A DNA stretch of 64,000 bases from Allium sativum (Eukaryota; Streptophyta; Magnoliopsida; Asparagales; Amaryllidaceae), in contig CM060909.1 of the NCBI GenBank assembly GCA_030737875.1, positions 30,339,659-30,403,658 of the forward strand, written 5' to 3'. This document shows, piece after piece, positions 45,900 to 59,029 of this stretch. The position numbers were made by a program, and so were the translations under genes. Below the pieces are notes generated by a model that was given only the letters and a program-made list of their open reading frames with translations, had not been told where the DNA came from and made no database searches. Positions within the stretch are counted from its first letter, which is position 1. Each line of letters begins with the position of its first letter.

Positions 45900-48800
45900 A
45901 AAATTATCAAATAACTTAACATGCATACAATATTCACAGAAAATCAGTTTACGAGTCAAATTCTCAAACACAAAAATTCACAAACAAAAGGTGAAATATG
46001 CAATCTAAACATTGTAAGAACATATGGTGAGCTATTGAAATCAAATTTTGTGTTTGTTAACATTTATGGCCAAAAATTATGATTTTTTCCGTCATTCCAT
46101 CCTAAAATCATAAATATGCATCTTAAACATCACATTAGAAGTTAATTTGATTGTTGTTATAGTAAATTTGGTCTAGCAATTAGTAGTTTGTTAGATGCAT
46201 GTTAAACGTCACATTAAAAGAACAATAACCATCACATACGTATACTGAAGGACAAAACTGAACGTTAGGGCTACATTGGGGTGCATTTTCCACAGTGTTT
46301 GTCAAATGCTAGGGTTTCCCTGCTTATTGGTATGTTTTTGTTGTGTGATCATTTTTTTTCAAGGTATTGATTTTATTCGATTGGTACAAAAATGCTAAGT
46401 TAAATTTTTTATCGTTTTGATTGGTACACAAGTATATGTTGAAACTTAATTTCCATTGCAGTTCAATAAACAGTATAAGCAAAAAAACCATAAACATACC
46501 TTAGACTCCAAACTTAATTTCTCCTTAACAAACTTTCTCCACTCATTCATGTTTTTTATATTGTAAGGCTATAAACCAAGTCTTCCCTTTTCTATCGTTG
46601 CATTAACTATTTTTCGGACAAATTTTGTTTTTGAGGATCTCCAAACAGTTCCTATTTGTTGAAATATGGTATTTTTTGGCCATTCTTCTAATTTGAATCT
46701 AGCCGGCAAGTAAAAAAATAATAGTATGACCACGAGTAAACAATATGGTCAGAAAAAATGACATTGACTCATTGTTGAAATATGCTACAAATCCTATAAT
46801 ACATTAATCACGCCATGATAGGGATTCTGCTTTTTATGATTTCATTATATGACAAAAATGGTAATCTCTTATACCTGAATTGATGCCACAATACAACTTT
46901 CAATTCATCACCTAGCGATCTCAAATCGTTAAGTGTGACAGAACATGCTCTCGTACAAGCAGCCTAAGAAAAGAAGATAAATATACCTAGCCATCTCCTA
47001 CGAATATGGCTACCTCATTGATTTCAACTTCAATTCGACTCTCAGGACTTAAATGGTTTTTTTTTCTCTTGTTGAAACTATAGGACGTATTTTTACATCT
47101 GTATTTGCAGTTTTAACTTTATTTGGGCTATTGATTTCCACCTCGGCACCAACATTTTCTTCACAAGCTATTTCAACTTCTTCATGCATTTCATTTTCTT
47201 CATGGGCCATTTTAATTTCCTCATGTATTTCAATTTGTTCACTAGGCATTTCATTTTCTACACATGGCATTTGTATTGTCTCGTGCTGTAATTCTTGTTC
47301 CTTTTTTATTACGTCGCTTGCTTCAATGGTTAGTTTGATATATTTAACTTTTGGTTTATACTTTTTGGATTTCTCTTTCTTTAATTGTTGGCGAGTACGT
47401 ACTAAACTTATATACATACCCTTTTGCTGTGAAAATATATATTAACACAACAAAAAAACTAGATAAACAAAGTATATGCCACTAAGTTAAAAATGTAAAA
47501 CCGACAAACAATGCACATATATAAAAAATGAAAACATTTCAAGTGGTGGCTACTTGCATATAACAAGAAAGATCAATACAATGAATTGTCATAGACATGC
47601 CATACTGTGGACTTTGAGAGAGAAATTGAAATGTGTACATTAGTCATTTATTAGAAGGCATGAAGCTTCTACGAAAGCATGGAAAGGTTCCCATGAGAAT
47701 TTCAGACTTAGGTTGCTGCTAATATTAGGCAACATAAATTTGTGTGATTATACAAGTGGTACGAAGTATGAACTTGATATATTACAATTATGAAATGGAA
47801 GATGTATACAAAAGTAATGTAAACTTGTGAGATATTTGCATCTGTCAATATTTTTTTAAAATGACATGTACTTTCAATATTTTATAATGATATTGTCAGT
47901 GTTTTCAATCAAGTTAATTGATTCAATTAACATTAATTTAGTTTAATCAAATAATTACAAGTACATTTCTTACTGAATTGAATGAACTAAGTTGATGTTG
48001 ACAATTTCACATGAAAATAAAAAAATTCTTATCATTGAAGCATCATTATTAATTGTTAACAATTAATATGAATATTCCACTAGTAAATCACTGATATCAA
48101 ATAAGTCAACCAAAAAAAAAAAAAAAATCGAGCTAAAACCCTTTCACTTAAATCAATATCTTATGATTTTGATATCATAACTAAATGTTTCAAATGTACA
48201 CGTCAATCGGTTTTTGAGTGAATGGTTTTAGGTGAATAAAATAGTTTAGATAAAGGGAAACATGAAAATGATAACGAACAAACCATATAGGAATTTAGCT
48301 ACAATTGCTTCAAAATATGCCTTGCGTAAAAAAGTAGGCTTGAACAACATTAGCCTCACATGAAATAGTTTTTGAGAAACGTGAAATGCATGCATGTCGT
48401 GGAGTAAAGTACAACACTGAAGAAATATTGTGTTATATATTGGTGTTTTCCATATGTCTCAACATTAGGATGCACATCGTCATATTAATAGGCAATTTCT
48501 AATATTGTAGAGTCTGTAGACCATGGTTCAATAAAAAATGAAGATATACGGATTAGTGTTTGATGCAGTCTCTGAGAGAATACGATTCTTTTGGAAAAGA
48601 AGCAAAAAATGTAATCGATTCGAGTCACTCAATCAGTGTTGGGATGGCATAAAAATAATCCTTTTATAGCTACCCTTGCTTGTATAGTTGGAATCTTGTA
48701 ATATCCTAGTTTTCCCTTTTCCTCTCATCCTTTGCTTAAATAGCATTAAACTGTTGTAGCCATCAAATTCTTTGCAAGATAATAAAATAACCTCTTTTTC

Positions 48801-49085
48801 GTGCTATTTGGTATCGTTATTCCCATGATGATACTACTTGTCTAAATGTAGACAACTCCTTGAGTACAAGTCATTAAATATATGAATTTACAGCGGCTAA
48901 TAGTGTCATTGGATATACCATTGCTCGTACAATATGTACGCATAAGAATAAGACCTGCTTAGAGATGAACTTATAAAACGAAATAAAAAGGTGAGACAAC
49001 AGGCCAAATAAACCATAATTTAATAATAACTTGCATATTATTAAAACGAAATAACCAAGGCGAAATATACAAGTTTAATTTACTG
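45900..49085. other. AT-rich DNA, no intact gene
   Basis: I see no functional gene. A transposase-like remnant lies at 46,460-47,417. At 48,660-48,830 there is TTAAATAG, a stretch resembling the polyadenylation region of plant LTRs, and TTTGGTATCG, which together resemble a decayed LTR end and primer site, but no partner was found. The rest is simple AT-rich sequence with a short A run at 48,112-48,127. Confidence 0.4.
46460..47417 (-). pseudogene. Possible plant DNA-transposase remnant (Transposase_24/En-Spm-like)
   Basis: The minus strand carries an open 122-codon exon (47,417 to 47,049) that is Lys-rich at the start (LVRTRQQLKKEKSKKYKPK) and Glu-rich afterwards (EEIKMAHEENEMHEEVE). After about 330 bp with stops, 46,720-46,490 encodes a basic, aromatic stretch: LPARFKLEEWPKNTIFQQIG, VWRSSKTKFVRKIV, then after a stop NIKNMNEWRKFVKEK. 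The W..SK...KIK and N(I/V)K.(M/I).EW..FVKEK pattern resembles plant transposase families that accompany CACTA elements. This is recognition by eye only; the family assignment is weak. Confidence 0.3.
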
Positions 49086-49089
49086 ATGT

Positions 49090-50770
49090 TGCGGAACAAG
49101 ACATGAATTACATGGAAAATTTGACAAAGCATATTTGCATGCATGCATGCAAAGCTTACATTTCCAAAAAGGAAGAAGAAGATTATGAAAGGTAGTAATA
49201 AAAAAATATGGCTTTGAGGAGTATTCCCAAAACAATAAACCTTCTTTAGTTCAAATTTTTTTCATTTAAAAACCCGATTTATAAAACATAACCAAGTGAC
49301 TTAACTCTTAACTGAAAGAAAAACTATGAATTGTTGCATTACAAGTAAACTTTCACAAATATACATAATGAAAAGTCAAAATTCTTAAGGTCTTATAATG
49401 ACCACTATTAAATGTTTGCAACAAAAAATAGCAATTTTTGAACTGATTAAAAGAAAGATGAATAAATCAAAAGGAAGGGGAAAAAACAAGTGGTAATATA
49501 TCGTTCATAATGAGACAGTGCACCTCATGAATGTTTCAATAAGAGTGGACATTATAAGCTGCATTGTCTCCTTATGAACGATAAATTACCAATTGTTTCA
49601 TTCATGAGGTGCATTGTTTCATTATAAACTATAAATTACCACTTGTTTTTTCCTTTCCTTTTGATTTATTCATCTTTCTTTTAATCACCAATCATTGCTA
49701 TTTTTGTTGCAAACATTTAATAGTGGACCTTATAAGCTCTTTAGAATTTTGACTTTTCATGATGCAGATTTGTGGAAGTTTACTTGTAATACAGCAATTC
49801 ATAGTCATTCTTTCAGTTAAGAGTCAAGTCACTTGGTTACGAGTTTTTAAATAAAAACAAATTGAACTAAAAGAAGGTAGATTATTTTGTTAGTACTCCT
49901 CAAAATCGTAACTTCTGATTATCTACCTATCATAATCTTCTTCTTCCTTTTACGAAAAGTAAGCTTTGAATTGCTGAAAGAAAGACTATTTTATCAATTT
50001 TATTTCATTTAAAATCTCGTAACCAAGTGGCTTGACTCTTAACTGAAAGAAAGATGAATTGCTGCATTACAAGTAAACTTTCACAAATCTGCATAATGAA
50101 AAGTAGAAATTCAAAAGAGCTTATAATGTCCACTATTAAATGTTTGCAACAAAAATAGCAATGATTGAACTGATTAAAGGAAAGATGAATAAATCAAAAG
50201 GAAGGGGAAAAACAAGTGGTAATTTATCGTTCATAATGAAACAATGCACCTCATGAATGAAACAAGTGGTAATTTATCATTCATAATGAGACAATGCACC
50301 TTATAATGTCCACTCTTATTGAAACATTCAAGAGGTGCACTGTCTCATTATGAACGATATATTACCACTTGTTTTTCCCCTTCCTTTTGATTTATTCATC
50401 TTTCTTTTAATCAGTTCAATAATTGCTATTTTTTGTTGCAAACATTTAATAGTGGTCATTATAAGACCTTAATAATTTTGACTTTTCGTTATGTATATTT
50501 GTGAAAGTTTACTTGTAATCAACAATTCATAGTTTTTCTTTCAGTTAAGAGTTAAGTCACTTGGTTATGTTTTATAAATCGGGTTTTTAAATGATAAAAA
50601 ATTGAACTAAAGAAGGTTGATTGTTTTGGGAATACTCCTCAAAGCCGTATTCGTTTATTACTACTTGTCATAATCTTCTTCTTCCTTTTTGGAAAAGTAA
50701 GCTTTGCATGCATGCATGCAAATATGCTTTCTCAAATTTTCCATGCAAGTCATGTCTTTTAGCAAATATG
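49090..50770. repeat. Large foldback structure (nested inverted repeats)
   Basis: The outer arms (about 49,095-49,560 and 50,300-50,760) are near-perfect inverted copies. Both carry (GCAT)n followed by CAAAGCTTAC, CTTTGAGGAGTATTCCCAAAACAAT and AACCAAGTGACTTAACTCTT. Between them lie two more diverged copies (about 49,570-49,985 inverted and 49,990-50,290 direct), so each half is itself a hairpin. No transposase is present. It could be a foldback/MITE-like element or a rearranged one, and would form a very long hairpin RNA if transcribed. Confidence 0.75.
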
Positions 50771-50807
50771 TTTTCCATGCAAAATCTAGGTTGTTACAGT
50801 AAGCAAG

Positions 50808-51240
50808 GTGATTGTGGAGCGGATGACAACCTCACTTACTACCAACTACACATTCCTTACAACTGTAATGCAAGTCATTCAGATCAGTCAGAATTCTAGA
50901 GTTACTGTAGGTATCGGGAAAAGGGTAGATCCGCAACCAATAAAAGAAGATGGAGAGGTTAAATTCGCTTCTAAAAATGCAGTCTCCCTCTTTCTTGTTG
51001 CGGTGATATCTTGCGCAGCGCCATTTCATTTTCGTTCCGATGGTAACGAGATGACTGCAAAATTTGATAAACTTGAGGAGAAGTAGGCTATAAAATTTGC
51101 AAAACTTAAGGAAAAGTAGGCTGCAAAATTTGCAAAACTTGAGAAGAAGACCAGAAACCAAATCGCTAACCAGGATAAGCAGCTTGCAAACCATGTTATG
51201 CAGCTTGCTAACCAGAACAAAAGGTCTCAAAACTACTAGG
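50808..51240 (+). pseudogene. Broken ORF with 11-residue repeats
   Basis: The plus frame reads about 92 codons, then crosses two TAG stops (51,084 and 51,117) that fall exactly where the repeat expects Gln. The repeat is a 33-bp unit (K-F-(A/D)-K-L-(E/K)-E-K-Q-A-(A/I)) in three copies, followed by NQIANQDKQLANHVMQLANQNK. The heptad-like Leu/Ile spacing suggests a coiled coil. No family recognised; a fragment of a transposon-encoded protein is plausible. Confidence 0.35.
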
Positions 51241-52129
51241 AGAGTTTACACAACAGAGTGCAGAGATAGCTAGTTTATCAGAAAAGCTAAGGAAGAAGGA
51301 AGGATGGTACTTATTTGGCCATTTCAAAATCTGGTAGAAGAAGTGCTTAACAGTAGTTATTTCTATCAATTACACGCAAATGAGTGACGAACGTTTAATT
51401 TTATTTTGGTATTAATCCTTTAATGCGTGGGAAATGTTATCTACTCGTTTGAATACCATTTGAATCCACACTTATATCTTACAAAAAAAAAAGGAATTCT
51501 TAACTGAGAATTGAAAAGGTGGAAAATACTTTGTTGATAATCTAAGCGACTTTAAAGGTATAAACTTTTGAACCCACACTAAATAAAAGTTTAATGATGG
51601 GAAATGCAATAACTTCTTGAGGATGCTGGAGGAGAAATAAAGTTTAATCATTGTCTTTAAAGAGAATCATCTCTGATTAAACTACAGTTACTTCTTTGGA
51701 TAATTTGTATGATTTGTTTCATTTCACTAACAAGAAATGAATTAAGAAATAAAATTAAATAATGTTAAACAGATTTTCAATTAAGTATAAAACATTGTTT
51801 TTAAAAGAGAATCAATATTTTTGATTCAATTATTGTTTTTAAAAGAGAATCAGTAGCTGAACTAATCTAAAAAATGTTGATTTAAGAAAAGAACATGTAG
51901 TACAAATCTATATATAATCAAGTTTGAAATTTTTTTCTAACTTAAGTAACAAGATCATTGGTTATAAATAACCAAAAAAAGCCAAAAGGGTTTAAGTGGG
52001 TAATACGGAATCTTATAAGGGATTTCTATGAAAACACCATTCTTTAAAGGAATTTTTGTTTTCTTTCAAGAATGTTTCTTTTGAACTTAGTAGATGACGT
52101 TTTAGAATCATTTTGGAGCATATTTCATC
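51241..52129. other. AT-rich DNA without a recognised gene
   Basis: I see short direct repeats of AAAGAGAATCA(A/T) (about 51,655, 51,805 and 51,842) and nothing else. It may be decayed internal sequence of the copia element that follows. Confidence 0.3.
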
Positions 52130-53045
52130 TTGTACTTTTGAGCACTATCTGATAGAGATTAAAGTCGTGTTTCTCAATGGAGACATTGATGAAACTACTT
52201 AAGAAATCAACTTATGGATTATCTTTTGTATTTACAATTCAAATACACCATTATTGTTCATGGGATGATATTTGGATTATTACAAAAGAATTAGGAAGAT
52301 AAGTGCTTAAAAGGTTTGGTATGTAAACTGCGATTCGGTTGATTCTTTTTCTTCTTCTACCAAAACTGATAAGTGCTACCATCCTTAAAACTAAAGAAAT
52401 GCATGTGATTCCTCATGCATTTGCAGTGCGGATTTTAATGCATACTTTGGTATATACACATATGGGTATATTTGGCATAGATATTGAAAGTGGATCACCT
52501 GTTAGTAACCAAATGATTATGAAGTATCTTTAAGGAATAAAATAAAAAAGGTTATATGCTCATAGATAAAAGATCGAATTGGTTGGAGATCATAGAGAAT
52601 TACGATTCGAATAATCTTTGGTTGTCATTGCTACAAAAGATCCACTTAAGATAATGGTAATATAGAGTGGAACTATATAAGGAAAGTGTCATGAAAACAC
52701 TTACAGCTTCCACTACTATGAAAATACTGTTTATGTTTAATTACAAGACATCCAACTATGGAAAATAATTGTAAAATTATGTCACAAGACTGTGGGTTGT
52801 TAATAAAGAATTGAAAGACCATTAAAGTAACATTTTGACAGTAAAGAATATATTATTTTCTAATAAGGGAAGAGAACAAAATTGATTATAATTCATAGAG
52901 CATACTTTGACAAGCTCCATTATAGTGGATCCGCTTACCAAAAGATTATCACTTATGGTTATTTCATGAGCATGTAGCACAATCAGTGTAATTCTTTTTG
53001 TAAGGATATTTTGGTTCAAGGGGAGTTTGTATATGGTATTGTCGT
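52130..53045 (+). pseudogene. Decayed Ty1/copia pol (RT to RNase H) of element G
   Basis: Heavily mutated. EIKVVFLNGDIDET at about 52,155-52,200 matches the copia RT hallmark V-K-T-A-F-L-N-G-D-L. Near the end, IEHTLTSSIIVDPLTKRLS (about 52,895-52,950) matches the RNase H C-terminus (I-E-H-I-x-T-x-x-M-I-A-D-P-L-T-K-G-L), and HVAQSV-like residues follow. The text between has many stops and frameshifts. Order RT, RNase H, LTR with no integrase after RNase H is diagnostic of copia. Confidence 0.7.
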
Positions 53046-53078
53046 ATGACTCATTGCTCTATGCTTCAGTTACACACA

Positions 53079-53094
53079 AGCGCGCTCGTGCGCA

Positions 53095-53147
<53 letters not shown>
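53079..53147. repeat. Compound alternating purine-pyrimidine microsatellite
   Basis: GCGCGCTCGTGCGCACGCGC is followed by (CA)n and (TA)n, about 65 bp of almost strict alternation. It lies between the pol remnant and LTR of element G. Confidence 0.9.
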
Positions 53148-53502
53148 TAAGTTTCTTTTCTGATCATAAATAAAGTAACAAAGTATTGTTTGCATTCTAG
53201 GTTGTTCAAATATTGAACATTTTGATCTCACTAAAGTTGGACAAGTTGGGAATAGACATGTAATGATCACATCTCATGTCAATTTCCATGCTACGCACCC
53301 ATGATTGATCTATGTCATTTGATTTTGTTGGTATATGTGACCATTGATGGGTTTAGTTACATTAAAGATAACGAAAGCCGCTTTGATAATCCTTTGTCAG
53401 CGTGGTTAATGTAAGAGACTGTTTAAGAAAACGCCTTATGGCATTAATAGCAGAATTTAGAGCTCATAAAGTTAAACACATTTAAGGTTATTAAATATGT
53501 GG

Positions 53503-53515
53503 CCCAGGGGGAGAT
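53503..53515 (+). other. Polypurine tract of element G
   Basis: CCAGGGGGAGATT lies immediately before the TGTTAGAATATTTC start of the LTR. Confidence 0.7.
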
Positions 53516-54089
53516 TGTTAGAATATTTCAATTATGTGGGCCACACATTTAAATATATTGTGTAACGCTATTTAGGTGTGAATGCCAATTAAAGTGGTCA
53601 AATAGAGTAATGATATTTATTGGCATAAATATTCGACTATTATGGAAGGAATGCGTAGAGACTGAATTTTTTTCCAGGTTATTGAAGGGCCGAACTGAAA
53701 ATATTACACTGTTATAAATTAGGGCCCCAAGTTACACAAGTTTTCAGCGTATTCTCTTTACCCCCTCTGAAGAAATACATTTACATATGAACTTGTGTCA
53801 ATTTGGAAGATCCAAAACCAAGTTGATCCTCTTTAACAAACACTAATGGATTCAGTTTATGAAAGCAGTAACAATCGATTCAGATCTAAAGCTTGTGTTA
53901 GGTTTGATAATCAAAACCATGTCTTAATTAGGCTAATCCTCTCTTTGTAAACATTTGTGGATTCAGGAATGGCCTCCGCCAATTCATTTTACTTTCTTTG
54001 ATTTCTACTCAATTAAATCATTATGGGTCATCTATTCAAATATGGAATTTCATGATTGGTCAATCATAAAGTATATAGAAATTCCAACA
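53516..54089 (+). repeat. LTR of copia element G (574 bp)
   Basis: Starts TGTTAGAATATTTC and ends TTCCAACA. It is preceded by a polypurine tract and followed by a primer-site-like TGGTATCGAGCC. A TATAAATTAGGG box lies near 53,716. The length is normal for copia. Having internal-type sequence on both sides is unusual for a single LTR. Confidence 0.72.
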
Positions 54090-54091
54090 AG

Positions 54092-54103
54092 TGGTATCGA
54101 GCC
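54092..54103 (+). other. Primer-binding site of element G (tRNA-iMet-like)
   Basis: TGGTATCGAGCC starts two bases after the LTR end. It is like the Met-tRNA site TGGTATCAGAGCC but lacks one base. Confidence 0.6.
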
Positions 54104-55814
54104 ACCCATTATTGATTTTATTGGGAAAAATACCTTTTTATTGAAGATTTTGATTTGATTTAGTACCATTCCTTTTTTTTGGTATTGAAAATTAAAGGCT
54201 GGCTTATGAAAAAAAATTGGTTTCGAAAGACAGATCTAAATGATTAAAATTTTATAGTCATTAAATTTTTAGAAAATAATTTGAATCGCTCTAAATTTGG
54301 AAAACAACTTTTGTTAGTCGTAACATCACAAGTTATTGCATATTTTTCTGAATTACTTATGAATCTCAATATGAAAGAACATTTTGAATATGTTATGAAC
54401 AATTGTTTTCCTCTATTATTTATTGATGGTATATAATGGTTTAAATAATCTAGAATCATTTATGCAAGGAAATATGAATCTGGCTCCTTGATTTAATTAA
54501 TTTGGACTTACAGTTATATATATGGTATTTGGGGCATTTTAGAAATTTTTAATCAAGTTGCTCCTTTCAAGATATTTATGCACGCTTAGATCTAAGATGA
54601 AATGATTTTGTTTCATTGTTTTATATATATTTGCAATTAAACCAATTTGCTATAATATTGGTTTACTTTTCTTAGTCACATAATGGTCCATTGCATTTAT
54701 TTTTTGTTATAAATGCATTAATTGTGGTTGTTATGATAATATCATAAATGCATTAAATGCTTTGGTTATGAAAATTAAATAATTCAGCTTGTTTCTATTA
54801 GGAATAAGAAAAGACATTTTTTAATGCATTTATGTTTAATAGATACATATATTTTATATGCATGGTGCATGTAAAAGATATGTTGCACTTTCATTTTCAG
54901 TCCGCACAAAATAAAAGGAGCAATAGTTTGCATGTTTGTCTAAACTGCATCATTTATGGCTTAGTTATGTATTCCAATTATAAACCAAAGGAAAAATGAC
55001 ATATTGGCATTTTATGTAGCTATACTGTGGTCAAATATACATCATAACTATTATTATGTTCGTTATGTTATTTAACACGACATTTGCTGTGTCATTTATA
55101 TGTAATTTTTATGTCGCATTAATTCTGGCATTAATTTATGACATTTCTTATGTAATTTATTTATGATGAATTGTATCATATTTATTAAGGGAATGACATG
55201 AATATAGCCACATACCTAAAGAAAATGATTAAAATAGTTATGAATAACACATTTGATGCTACAGCAAGAGTTTTGCTCTGGAATTTTTAACTCTTACATG
55301 GATGTATAACATTTTTTAAGTGTTTTATGGAACTTAAGGCGCACTGTACAAATAGTAAGAAATAAATTCAAATATAATTTTGGTGTCTCTTTATAACTAT
55401 AAATATCTTACATTCATAGTGATCTGGTTGGAATAACATGTCACCAAAGTGACATCTCTTATTTTGGTTGTTCATGAAAAGTGTTTGATATTTGTGTGTA
55501 GTTATTCATGCGAATATTAGTCGGCCCAAAGGAAGGCTTATGTTTGGCTGAATCAATTACACATGTGTGATGATAAATATGTGAAAATTATAAAAAAAAT
55601 TGAGTGAATAATTAATCGACCCAAAGGAAGATTATTATTTGACTTGAATTTATTGTCAGTATTTGATTGTTACAACAAGAGTACCACTTACAGTTGATAT
55701 TACTATCCAAAGACTTGATATCAATGTGTACTAGGTATCTTGATAAGAGACTAACCAACTATTTGAATTTACTATGGCTGAAATTTGGCTATGGGCATAT
55801 AAGGTCAAGCTTTG
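54104..55814 (+). other. Leader/5' internal sequence of element G, non-coding
   Basis: AT-rich with no ORF of interest. A duplicated string GACCCAAAGGAAG/GGCCCAAAGGAAG followed by a TTATnTTTG(A/G)CT block occurs at about 55,524 and 55,620. It is interrupted by solo LTR D and resumes at 62,172. Confidence 0.45.
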
Positions 55815-58609
55815 ATTTTTGTAACGAAAAGGAATTTCGCTCGATCCGAATCAGTCGCTAAACCGATCTAGACCGTTTGAAACGCCTGATTGTTTTGAGA
55901 ACACGACAAAATAGAACGCACACGGGAGAACATTTCATTGTATATTACAACAATTCCATCAGAATACAATAATATACAGAGTATAAGTGAATAAATATTA
56001 CACAGAAATATCAGAGATTTAAAATACATTTAAATACATAGCAGTGAAAAATAATACAAGACACAACTAGAAGAGATATAAGGATACAAAGCTTTCCGGA
56101 TATCATTCCAGCTGTAAACCAGGATCCTGTGAATATAAATCTACAAAACCAAACTACTAGCTGCCCGTGTCAAAATAAGGGCACCCAGAGTTTAGGTTAA
56201 AACAATAAACTCCAGGTCAGTCATGGGACTAGTGTGAGAACTAAAACGGTTATAAATCTTTATTTTAAAGTCAGGTAAAACAAGGGACCACGCCGTATAA
56301 CACGGAACGGGTTCCTCCCAAGAATACCAGTGCATAAAACAAACAACGCAATGCTAAATAAAGAAAAATGAAGCTATTATAAGACCCAGGTCCCATCACA
56401 CAATGCAACGCAAGCCGGAGGATAGGGTTTTTACCTTATAATAGCCAAAGCATGCTTGATACGTTTAAAACAAATCATTTGATACTATTATAAGTGTATA
56501 GTGTATAAAACAACTTCAAATCATAAGTATCAATCATAGGCGACATGAGCGTCCCATGCCACTATGTCGCCATATATAGGTTTACTAATAAAACCGCAAA
56601 TGTCACGTATTTGGAAATTGGATTTCCATCTATGAACCGAGGCCAGGGATCGTCCTCTACCGATTCGAGACTCTCTAGCCCGAGCCTCAGGCAAGCACGC
56701 AGGCAAACCTTGGAGCGACAGGGTCGGTCCACCGATGTGGATTATTATGCCTGAACACTATGTTTCCCTGCCCTATGGGGCGTAAATGAGCCAACGAATG
56801 ACTCTATTGGACCCGGATCGTCCGATCTAACCGAGGCGCCTCGCAACAGCAACAACCACACAGGTGAAAAGTATATAAATGTCAGGGCTGGTAGGTCACT
56901 GACACCACCCTAGCTAGAAGGAAACGCATGCCCTCCCTGAGGTCCTCTCCCGTTTCTGGTTCACAACCGGGGTGTGAGGCTCGCAAATTCACGTTACACA
57001 AAGCTATGCCACACAGGCGGTGCTTTGATCATCAACCACAAGACTTTGCTTTTCAACAGAAGCCTTGATCATTTGCCACTTAGGCATGCCACACAGGCAA
57101 TTCACTCTATGCGTTTGATATCCATCAGTATATAACCCCTGAGCTCGTACGTACCAGAGAAGGGCGTTAAGCAAGAGAATAAATTCTCCGCCGCCAAACA
57201 GATATATATTTAATAGAAATCAATCACACAGACTAAAATCCAATGTCAGACACACAGTCCATTTACAAGTCCGTTCTGGGTCTGAACGAAACCGGAGGCA
57301 CCTAGTACCCCGCATATCCATCGATCTCCAAGTACGTCTGGACGATCACCAACTGTTTCCATCTTCTTGGGTGTACAGCCCAATCAAGATCATCAGTAAT
57401 CACCCAAACGGCGTGAAGACCTCCGGTCTTCGACCACCGTCTTCATCTTCGACACCACGTCGAATCAGTTATTCAGAATGGGATAAACCCGGTCTTTCTG
57501 AATAACTCGCGTATATAATAAATAAGTGTTACACAAACGCAACATACGCCTTATTCCAATTCAGAATATTCTTTTATTCAAATATTCCTATACTTTGGGA
57601 AAGTTCCCATTAATTTTATCAAAGATAAATTCTTTAAATTTATTCCTTAATCTCCTTTGAATATCAATTCAAACTAGTCGGGATTAGCGAACCACACCGA
57701 AGTAATCATTTATTTTATTTCCCAATCCCAACCTATTCATCCCATGAAGTAAAACTGGTAATACTTCATATCTAACACCACAGTGTTATCGGTAAATTCA
57801 ATTACCATTTCACGTTCAAATCTAATTAAAGATTTAACTATAGCCTGGAGCAAAACTGGTGATACTCCATTCTCGATCTTTTCAATCTAATTAAAGATTC
57901 ATTAAAACTCCACTTAGTTTTGATCTTTAACTGGGTTAAACAATCAGTGTCAGTTTAAAACACAGTTCACGATAAACCCAAAAACACATTCATTAATTAT
58001 CGGGTTAAAGAACAAGTGTTATTTAAAACACTGTTCACAATAAACCAAAAAATCAATTCTAGTTCAATTCCAATTAAATATTATTTAATTGGTACACTTC
58101 ATTAAATCTAAATAAAAAGATTTAATCTTTTCTCAACTGGGTTCAAGAACAGTGTTAATAAAGACACCATTCACGACAAACCCAAATCACATTTGATATT
58201 AAATATGAGGCTCTGAATAGAAAATATATCGGTTTATATTCAATATCAAATTCTACGACCAACAAATACCGTACTGGAAATAACGATATATATACATATC
58301 TTTCAAATTTCCATAACAACATCTGTATGATCACGAAATCCAACATCGAAATATTCCAAAGACAATTTCGATTCAAATCCATTCCAATTCAATTATTGAA
58401 AATTCTGGTTATATTTCAAAACCATTTCAAACTCACTTTAATTATTTTAAAAATAAATAAATTACTATTCTAGTTCAAAACTAGTTCATTTCGATAAAAA
58501 TCTATATTTATCTTTTCAAATATGGAGTTTTTCATCCCAATTCTTCCCAAATCATTTCTTATGATTTTACACAAATTATTACTATTTTTAATAATTTTAT
58601 CAAGGCCCG

Positions 58610-58850
58610 TACAGTCGATTTCCATCAACGGCCATCGAACTGCACTTACAGCAACCTTTTTCAAATTTGATTTGGACATAATTCCAAATCCAACCGTTAG
58701 ATTTCTAATTTCACACATTCGTTAGAAAGCTCTTTTCGATACGAACCCAACGGTTCCGGTTTTAGGAGAATCCGACGGTCGGATCTCCCGCAATATCCAT
58801 TCGAAGTCAATGGTCGAAATTCGCGAACTGCCGTGGCGCGGCGCGTTCTA
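58610..58850 (-). repeat. Single copy of the 246-bp-type unit in LTR D
   Basis: The minus strand shows GGAGATCCGACCGTCGGATT, AACCGTTGGGTTCG and a TCTAACGGTTGGATT string, as in the doubled units of LTRs A and A'. Confidence 0.6.
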
Positions 58851-59029
58851 TTCAGGCCGTTATATTATATATATAATATATATATATAATATATACTTCG
58901 TTGATTTCAATTCAAAACGTGCTTTATAAATCGTTTTAAATTCATTTTCAAAACGGTTTCAACTTCATATTCAATTTCAAATCAAAATTGAATATTCCAA
59001 TATAAATTCGTTTTAAATTCATTTCAAAT

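Noticed and set aside
47053..47445. 130-codon plus ORF, Ser/Ile-rich
   Set aside because: Complement of the Glu/Lys-rich minus frame, which looks more protein-like.
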